From the NCBI GenBank assembly GCA_025642065.1, contig JAODUP010000324.1, positions 181,001 to 245,000 of the forward strand: a stretch of DNA of 64,000 nucleotides, in the 5' to 3' direction. Both the position numbers and the translations under genes were made by a program. Below are positions 56,140 through 64,000 of the stretch, in pieces. The notes under the pieces are model-generated. The model saw only the letters and a list, made by a program, of their open reading frames with translations. It did no database searches and was not told the DNA's origin. How positions within the stretch are numbered: position 1 is the stretch's first letter; every line of letters starts with the position of its first letter. This DNA comes from Paralvinella palmiformis. Its lineage: Eukaryota; Annelida; Polychaeta; Terebellida; Alvinellidae.

Positions 56140-58150
56140 TGACGATTCAGAATAAATTGTTCACCCTTTTTTTAAAATCAGATATAAAAATTGTAAGTAA
56201 TTATTCTGATTATATATGTAACACTAAGAGCGTGTGATGGACCGCTGCAATTGGAACGTGCCAATGACAATCCCAATGGTCATGTGGAGTCTGTTTACAA
56301 CAAAGCTTGCACCGTTCACACAAATATTACACCCAAAGTAAATTTAATTGAGTTGTCTAAAAACATATACTTTTCCGCTCTCCATTCTTTTACCAGATAT
56401 TAGAAAAATTAATATGTGTATTTATTGAAGAAATAAGGTCGAAATCCACAAATGATTGACGATTGTACTTACAGAGGTCAACATTATTACGTCATTTGAC
56501 TGGTCGTGATTGGCTGTTGAGTACAGCTAGTTATAATGTCATTCACTTTGCTACAAATAATGTGGTGGAAGAAGTCCAAGCCAGTTACACATCAACATAT
56601 TCAGATAACTTAACTGTCAATTGGAAATGATGCATTCTGTATATTTTACAATTTTGACACCCTTATAATTACGGATTTTGTTTAAAGCGGAAATATAATG
56701 TGAAAACGAGTTAATTTTCACAAAATGGATCTGTGAGAATGAACTTTGATTATCATAAATTCTCCCCTGAAACATGGCATAATATTCTAATGAGATACAG
56801 AAAGTTGGCATTATTTCACCCTCTGACGTGAAAAGACTGTTCCATCATAACAGTGGCGTGCAAGTTTAAACACAGTCTACAGAGAACAACAATTCTGTGG
56901 CTGTGTAAGATAGGGAATGAGAAACTGTGTTCATGGTCATGATATCCAGGTGAATTTTAGCCATCCATTCAATGGACAATCTCACAAATATGTCGTTTTT
57001 TTCTATTTGCAGGTTTATATATAATTAATACATGTGAAAAAGCAATAAATTACAGACCGACTCAATCTTCCTCATTGAGGTAGCCAGATATGTTACTAAT
57101 TGGCATTCAGAACGTTAACGTTATTAATATTATTACCAAAGAGCCAAATTTTGTTTTTTTGAAAACTTAAAGTTAAAGCTATGCAAGTAAACCTTCACTA
57201 CATCAGCTAATCGTAAAAATTACTTTAACTGCTTTGAAGAAAAGGTGACTATTGCTGTAAGTATATTTCAACTAACCATCATTATTGCATGTACCAAAGG
57301 CTTATAAACCTGACATATTGTACTTGTAGGGTTATCTTACTAAAAAGTAATTTGCCGATATGTTTTCTGAGGCGAGATCACAGTCAGCTGATGACATCAC
57401 AGCATAATAATTAGTGTCCCAGATAATGACCGAAGTGTGTCACTGTTTGCCAATTTTCAGAAACTATTGTTATTGCCATATTTCCTTTGACTAGTGTTAT
57501 TGCCGTATTTCCTGTGCCCATAAAAAGGATTATTTGCGAACCTCCCGTTAGGATTTGATATCAACTGGATGCCTGTGTCTGTAAAATCTATACCCAGGGA
57601 ATCTATTCCAGCTCATGTGTCTTAAGTGTGCCCCAAAACGCAAATATATTTATGTTGTCTGATGTGATCAGCTCCCAGGATGAACAAACTACTTATTACA
57701 GTAGAACAACCTTTTACATTACCACCAACGTACCTGAGAGAATACAACCAAGCATGTTGTTAGGCTTCTGCTGACACACCAGTGCTACTTAACAAACGTT
57801 ATGGATATCTCACTATCCAGCTAAAAAAACCTCTGTAATTCAATTGCTGAAATATGTCCATTTCACTAATCATTTATTATGATCTGCCACATTGCATAAT
57901 TAGATATCACCTACCACCTACCCCACATGCTGACATGAACCGACACAAAAAAAGGCATAACAAAATGTATGCATTTTATTATTATTCTAGAGTAGAGATT
58001 GAAATCGTACAGTTTAAATATAGTTAACCATCATGGTTCCGAAGATAGTGACTTACAAAGTTGAAAGAAAAAAATTGAACTTGATAAAATCGATAATTTG
58101 GCTTGGCCTGCCAACCACAAGTTTATATCTTAGCTTCATTTTATTGTAGT
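56140..58150. other. No gene recognised
   Basis: AT-rich sequence with no supportable exon or repeat. Confidence 0.4.
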
Positions 58151-58317
58151 TTGTATAAATCTATGACACAGCTTTCAGCCCTGAAAGATTCCCGTCTCTA
58201 TACCAATTAATTAAAAAGTTACCAGGGTTTAAGCAGGGATAAAACTTAGGCCTGATTTCAAAGGCAGCATAATTAGAGGTACCACTTGCCACTTCAAAGT
58301 GAATTTTTTTGTGAAAC

Positions 58318-58680
58318 CTAAAAATTATGCCTGGCCTCATCATTTACATGGTAGTTCACGCTGTGGAGTTGTGGCTCATCAACAAAGACAAAAGCATTCC
58401 AGGCTGAAGCAGCTCCATTTGCTTCATCCTTCCTCACCCCAAGAGGCAGAAACTCATACCCTGTGACCTGGTGGAAAGCGCTGGGCCCTTCTGCAGCTGA
58501 CATTCCAGATGGGTTTGCCAACCTTATGGTATCCCTGCAGTTGCATCCTCTGCTGCCCTAGAGACAGTGTTCATCAGCTTTGGTCTCGTGTTCACCAAGC
58601 TCCATAACAAGTTGGGATTAGAGAAAGCAGCATAGGGCTTCTTCATCTACAGCATACTGAGGGGACCACAAGAGCTGCAG
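58318..58680 (-). pseudogene. Possible coding relic, unknown family
   Basis: The - strand frame 58521-58318 encodes ANPSGMSAAEGPSAFHQVTG, YEFLPLGVRKDEANGAASAW and NAFVFVDEPQLHSVNYHVND, which reads like protein and is markedly richer in G and C than the flanks. Upstream the frame has stops (58680-58522). It could be a decayed gene, a mobile-element ORF fragment or a single exon. No family recognised. Confidence 0.35.
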
Positions 58681-59577
58681 TATTAGAGTGATAAACTCGA
58701 CCATGTGCGCTAAATTAGACTCTGCACTTAACTGAACTTCTATGTTAAGGTTGAATCTGTGCTATATATTTCCACATATAAATGCTCCAAGTAAACTTTA
58801 TTTTATAAAGTGAATAACTTGTATAATGGCATTGATTTAATTGTAATCAGGTGTATGTGTGTATATAATCCATTCACTACATATTAGCCATGGTTACATG
58901 TGATTGTAACCCTGGAGGTTCAAATAGCTGGTACAAAATCATCATCCAAATTTAGATTTGCTATTTTCAAATTTGACAAATATTATTATATTTTTCATGC
59001 TATTCATACACATATGCACTTTAAAAAATTAGAATAGGATATAGTCCTCATATGAAAAGTATCAACGGATCCACACTGGCCAGTGCTAATATTTTGTACC
59101 ATTGGTGAGCATAAAGTATAGTACAGTTGCCAGAAAAATCTCAGCCCTTAATTTAATTTGGCTGTTTTCCCACATTTGTCCATAAAATTTGTCAACCTTA
59201 TTTGGATGCAGATGAATGCAGCACTACGGAATGGTCATTTTATTGATCCTGCATTACTTACACACACCACCAGGCCTCCACAGAATGAATTAGCAACTCA
59301 GTGAAATGTTGTTATCTACGCGCCCTCAACATTTCATATTTGTATGTAAACATGGATAAAACCCAAACTCAAAATTTTTATAGTTAAAAGAAAATAGTAG
59401 AACAAACTCTGAAATGCTCCCACATGGCTTCATTTGGGGGCTAAATTTCAAAACTTCAGTTTCCCCCATAGCTGACCAACTATGTCCCATAGCAAGTGCC
59501 ACTGATCTATGTCTATCAGACAACAAGAATATTGCTGTTGCATGTGATCTCTGGTTATCTTTGTTGGATAACCCAGC

Positions 59578-59620
<43 letters not shown>
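59578..59620. repeat. (TA)n microsatellite
   Basis: TA run with one interruption. Confidence 0.92.
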
Positions 59621-59621
<1 letters not shown>

Positions 59622-59774
59622 TTGATGGATTTAAAATTAAATAATTGAAAGTGAAGTCATACCTATCTTCTCAGTGGTTAGTGGAGCATCACATTGAATT
59701 TATACAGTGGAGTGGAGAATTTCATATAAGTTAGAATTGTTAGGTTAGTGTATCCATTGGGAGTTACTTCCCAA

Positions 59775-59861
59775 TTTCTTCCTGGAAGAAAGGTTATCTT
59801 CCCAGTAAAAACTCATTTCTTCCCATAGGAAGGGAAGAAATACCTTTCTTCAAGGAAGAAA
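59775..59861. repeat. Nested inverted repeat around TTCTTCC motifs
   Basis: TTTCTTCCTGGAAGAAAGGT (59775-59794) pairs, with one mismatch, with ACCTTTCTTCAAGGAAGAAA (59842-59861). Inner blocks TTTCTTCCC and GGGAAGAAA pair again, and each arm is itself near-palindromic. Confidence 0.85.
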
Positions 59862-59869
59862 CCCAAACC

Positions 59870-60293
59870 TGCCACATAGGATTAAGTGAAGCCATTGACA
59901 TTGCATGGTCAACCACAGTTTGGTGTGTCACTGGTCACTTTCTAATTGTTTCTGGTTATCCAATTGCTGAATAGATCAATTCACCTCCTGGGCTTCAGAA
60001 GCCAATCATAGAACAGATCAATTGGTTCAGGCCACCAATAGATCATAACATCTTACATAATTATTACAATGTGGTAGTGTCTAATTGTTTCCACCAACAG
60101 CATAATATCTCAAATATTGGATTATGTTGATTGGTGCATATTGGCAGCATCTTAACAATGCATACCATTGGTACAACTACTTTTTGTGTGTATAAAATGT
60201 ATAAATTTGTGAGTCAATATACTGTATTCTGAGAAAATCCCAATTTACCTAGTATAACGTAGGTTTAGCCCAGTGGGTTAAACTCCAACCCTG
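59870..60293 (+). mobile_element. hAT-like non-autonomous element, copy 1
   Basis: Ends in GTTAAACTCCAACCCTG, the complement of a CAGGGTTGG-type hAT terminus. The body (AATTGTTTCTGGTTATCCAA, TTCCACCAACAGCATAATAT, GTCAATATACTGTATTCTGA) matches 62515-63000 in reverse orientation. The left end is not defined. Confidence 0.65.
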
Positions 60294-60820
60294 ATACTCA
60301 TACCATAACTGATAAGGGGCACTGTGTCCAAGCAGTCAGTGACTATTAATATCAAATTGGAACATTCTGGTCAAAAGTGGTGCACTGTGAACAAAATCTT
60401 GGGGCCCTGTGATTAAGTAGTTGGGGCATTGTGGCACATCCGACACACAGTCTAAGGCGGAATCTAAATCCTCAGATTAATATATTAAATGTAAATTCAT
60501 GGAAAAATCAACCCTTTTTTGTTTTAATGCTTACTTGGGGGAACTACAGTACATATGTGTATGTGTGTGTGCAAACATGGCTCGGGTGAGATTCATTCAT
60601 TAGAAACAAATCTGTCTAAGAACTTATTTAGGGATTATTAAGGGGCAAATACATCCAACTGTAGGAGACAGAAGTGTGCATCTACCATATAGTCACAGTA
60701 ATTATTTACTTTATTGTTATTATCAAAATAATCACCCATGTCTGTATCTGATTAATGGCATAAAAACCTGACAACTTTAACATTAAGCTAGGTAAGGGTG
60801 GCTATGAATGGAGGATGATG

Positions 60821-60914
60821 ATTGATGTTTTATGACCACTTTTGTGCACATGATAGGCTAAATGGGCCAAGAGACCTCCAATGGTAATGAAGTCAAAGAT
60901 GAAACAACCTTCAC
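60821..60914 (-). mobile_element. SINE family A 3' body fragment
   Basis: The - strand reads TTTCATCTTTGACTTCATTA, GGAGGTCTCTTGGCCCATTT, ATGTGCACAAAAGTGG and ATAAAACATCAATC, matching the body and tail of 8644-8829. Confidence 0.75.
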
Positions 60915-62130
60915 CATAAACAGAATATTGTTTTCAATCTATTTCCATTTGTCTTTATAGCCATTTTCCTCTCAAAATGAATTTAGAATTATGTCCATAG
61001 AAATTGATCAGTTATCATTTTAAACCAGAATCCCTGTGGATTAGGTCACTGATTTGAAACATAAAGTATGAATGTTGTGCCATTTTTCAACATTAATGTG
61101 AACTTCACTAAAACCACTACTGTGATTATGCATATGTTTATGACATCATTATTATGCAATTTCTGTCTACCTGAATGCTACTATGCTAGTGACTGCCACA
61201 TCAATATCTCATTTTACTTTGTCTGAGCAATTCTGTTCAATAGGCAATATAGACACTATGGCTTAACATGGGGTAAACCATGTTCGTTGAAGGCCATCTG
61301 GAATTGCAGTTCAAAAGATATATTGTATTCTTACGGATCATGTTGTACTGGAATCCTAGATAGTGTTTGAAAGCTGGTACAAGTAAATACGAATTGTTTT
61401 CATGTGTGGCCTGACTACATAATTGGATCTTTCTAGTGGTCTACCACCTGTGTATATTTTAACATGTTCTCAGCGTGGCTTCTTGTGATACAACTTTGAA
61501 TATGGAATCAATGAAAGTTTGAAACTAGTAGTAGTAATATTTGAGCACTGATGGAGTTCAGTAAAATAATCAGTTGGTGTGTCTGATTATATATATACCT
61601 ATGATTTTGATTGGACAAGTCAACAAACTACTAGCATAATCTCATGTCTCCAAATGATTTAAATACTCCTACATTGATGTTCCTCAGATGGAATAGGACC
61701 TGAATTAACTGTTTACATTGAATGCATATTATGGACATTACTATTATAGCTAAATGTATGTTTGGTGCCATGGACATAATAAGGCATGACATTTTATTTA
61801 ATTAATTCTAAATAGCTGGCATTATATTCTTTTCATTTAACTATGTTCAATATGTTATGCATAACACATAGTGAACATGGTTAAATAAAAGAATAAAATA
61901 AAGATTTAAATATATGTTTGCATAATTGTTAATTAATTAATAATGTTACTTGGGGGGGGGGTGATATAATCTTATTGATATCTTTGTCTACATGTATTAA
62001 ACCAGCTATTGCATGTGTCTATGTAGATCTAGATCCACCACCTCCTACATGTCAACATGAACGGTCAATATGAACTATTATGAAATAGCAAACTTCAAAT
62101 TAAATTAGAGGTCCCCCCATTCACATTACA
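60915..62130. other. No gene recognised
   Basis: AT-rich sequence with a poly-G run near 61952; nothing else supportable. Confidence 0.4.
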
Positions 62131-62139
62131 TAGTAGTTA

Positions 62140-62270
62140 TGTTTGAATAAATGTGATTAAAAATGTACTTGTACTTGAGTACATTGATGAAATAAGTACT
62201 CATATTTGTTCTCATAAAAAACAAGTACTCGTAATTGAGTACTTTCCCATGTACTCGGCCCCCAACCCTG
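62140..62270. mobile_element. hAT transposon terminus with AGTACT subterminal repeats
   Basis: The right end GGCCCCCAACCCTG (complement CAGGGTTGGGG) is a typical hAT terminus. AGTACTC/GAGTACT motifs recur about seven times in 100 bp, as in hAT subterminal transposase-binding regions. The opposite end is not found. Confidence 0.5.
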
Positions 62271-62514
62271 AATCCATTTGTTTAATTGCTTTGCAGTAAG
62301 ATTTACACCTTTGTACGAGGGATGGAGCATGTAGGCAACAATGCGTTCATCAGTGAGGGTCAACTAGACAGGGTAATCGTAATGGGGATTTGTCTGTTAA
62401 CTCAATTGTTGTTTATGTACTACAGTTATACTGTAGATGTTGCTATATTGTTATCATTGTACTAATTTATAGTTGCCCTTTTTTAAATTGAGTTTTTTAC
62501 AAGTCAGTGTAAAT

Positions 62515-63175
62515 CAGGGTTGGAGTTTAACCCGGGTTAAACTGGCTTAGCCCAGCCCAAACCTGGGTTTTACCAGTTTAACCCGGGTTTTTCTCAGAAT
62601 ACAGTATATTGACTCATAAATTCATACATTTTATGCACATGAACAGTAGTTGTTTGGTATGCATTTTAAAGATGTTGAAATATTTGTACCAATCAACATA
62701 ATCCAATATTTGAGATATTATGCTGTTGGTGGAAACAATTAGACACTATTACACTGTAGTAATTATATAAGATGTTATGGCTAAACCAATTGATCTGTTC
62801 TATGATTGGTTGAACTGGTTTGTTAAATTGGCTTCTGAAGCCGAGGAGGTGAATTGATCTACTCAGCAATTGGATAACCAGAAACAATCAGAAAGTGCAC
62901 TGCCTTTGACTATAAGTATAATGCTGGTATACCAAACTGTGGTTGACCATGCAATGCTAGTGGCTTCACTTAATCCTCTATATGACTGGTGAATATCTGA
63001 ACACTTTTATTGTTTTGTTTGGTATATTGTTATTTATGGGCCCAATATAGACGATCAATGTTTAATTTGCATTTAGTTGGTTTTCTTGAATCAAGTAGTG
63101 GTGCATTATGCCTAAAAATTAGTTTAACCCGGGTTTAACCCAATCTGGGTTTAGCCCAGTGGGCAGGTTAATAAA
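62515..63175 (-). mobile_element. hAT-like non-autonomous element, copy 2 (inverted relative to copy 1)
   Basis: Begins CAGGGTTGGAGTTTAACCCG at 62515. 62570-63000 is the reverse complement of 59870-60260. Near the other end the TTTAACCCGGGTTTAACCC and TTTAGCCCAGTGGG motifs recur at 63122-63164, so both ends carry palindromic AACCCGGGTT boxes. Confidence 0.6.
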
Positions 63176-63388
63176 CGGTGTTAATAACTTCTGCTTGTCA
63201 CGCCTTGTGGGTGGTTTATGAAGTTTTGACACTGTAACTGTAAGACCAGTGTAGAACACGTGACACACAACAATAACATCATGAAGTCAAGATGTATATC
63301 TACTAATACAGTTCTAATGCTATAGCGTAGATCTATAATATCAATATGGTACCTACCTGTATTAGCTGTAAGTGTAACATATAATAAC

Positions 63389-63408
63389 GATATATCATAT
63401 GATATATC
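63389..63408. repeat. Perfect 20-bp palindrome
   Basis: GATATATCAT followed by its exact complement ATGATATATC. Confidence 0.85.
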
Positions 63409-63599
63409 ATATGGTGTACTGTATTGAAGATCCTATTAAATAAGGAGACTATCAAGTATCATATATCTAGAGACTAGAGTATGGCTAGAAGTAGAATAAC
63501 TCTTACTGTGTTTATGATTTTATCCTCCTGGACCGATTTTGGGTCACCAGTTACTGGGTTTGGCTCATTTCGTCTCTACTGTGTCTAGATCTAGTATTC

Positions 63600-64000
63600 T
63601 AGATCTCTAGACTAGTCACTAAACTAGTGCAATGCGGGTCGGGTCGTGTTATGATAGATACCGGCACTCGGCAAACACCCACGACCACAGCTTCTCTTTT
63701 TACAGTTGCCGGTACGAATATCACAGGAAACAGGCTTAACACACGTGCACTTCTGTCAAAGTCATCCGCGGATAACGTCAAAATTCACACGACAACGAAA
63801 TCCAGTGGCCAACACCAGTGAAACACGCCTCCGTTTCCTTCTCTCACTGGCAGACGATAACAACATCCGTTTCGCGCCCGCTATTAGATCTAATATTAAA
63901 ACTGAGAGCGGTCCACACCAAACACAACAAGCGCGATTCACCAACGTGGAGACAGTGCACATCACAACAACAAACTGACTGGCACGTACTCACCAAATAT
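63600..64000. other. GC-richer end segment, possible promoter or exon of a neighbouring gene
   Basis: CpG-containing and clearly less AT-rich than the preceding kilobases, with overlapping frames on both strands and no recognisable protein. It may be the 5' region of a gene beyond the window. Confidence 0.25.

Noticed and set aside
63599..63978. Overlapping frames of 60-90 codons at the right edge
   Set aside because: Three frames on two strands compete and none looks like a known protein; recorded only as a GC-rich segment.

Overview
This is eukaryotic, AT-rich, intron-bearing DNA from an animal, most likely a mollusc or another lophotrochozoan. Genes are sparse and split by GT/AG introns. 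Simple repeats, LINE fragments and tRNA-derived SINEs are abundant, and one gene belongs to a nuclear-receptor class known mainly from flatworms, molluscs and some crustaceans. The phylum is inferred; nothing in the sequence names the species.

Two protein genes can be fully reconstructed, and they converge tail to tail. The first, on the + strand (10791-14038), is a two-exon TP53RK/Bud32-type (PRPK) kinase of 231 residues, the kinase subunit of the KEOPS tRNA t6A-modification complex. The second, on the - strand (coding 33941 down to 17360), is a ten-exon nuclear receptor. Its spliced reading frame closes exactly: 3705 nt, 1234 residues. It carries TWO complete C4 zinc-finger DNA-binding domains in tandem, the first with a CEACKK P-box and the second with a CEGCKG P-box. 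A hinge, a ligand-binding domain and a canonical AF-2 helix follow. This is a 2DBD-type nuclear receptor and the most remarkable feature of the window. The two DBDs are cut by introns at matching positions and phases, which bears on how the double DBD arose. A likely 5' untranslated exon lies near 35370-35760.

Region by region: 1-2.1 kb looks like UTR or intergenic sequence with poly(A)-type hexamers. 2.5-6.8 kb is a nest of mobile elements: a CR1-like LINE is split by a TA-flanked DNA transposon with perfect 23-bp inverted ends, that transposon contains a second LINE, and a SINE with 15-bp target duplications sits beside it. 6.9-10.6 kb holds a SINE and a perfect hairpin. 10.6-14.1 kb is the kinase gene, with a degenerate tandem duplication around its start and a tandemly duplicated hairpin element in its intron. 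14.1-17.4 kb is the convergent intergenic/3'-UTR zone. 17.4-36 kb is the receptor gene; its 8.7-kb first coding intron contains a LINE copy on the opposite strand and a possible small nested ORF. 36-64 kb is gene-poor: microsatellites, SINEs, a decayed coding relic (40.9-41.7 kb), hAT-like repeats arranged as an inverted pair (59.9-63.2 kb) and several hairpins.

The two genes have no obvious joint function. The kinase is a housekeeping translation-fidelity gene and the receptor is a transcription factor.
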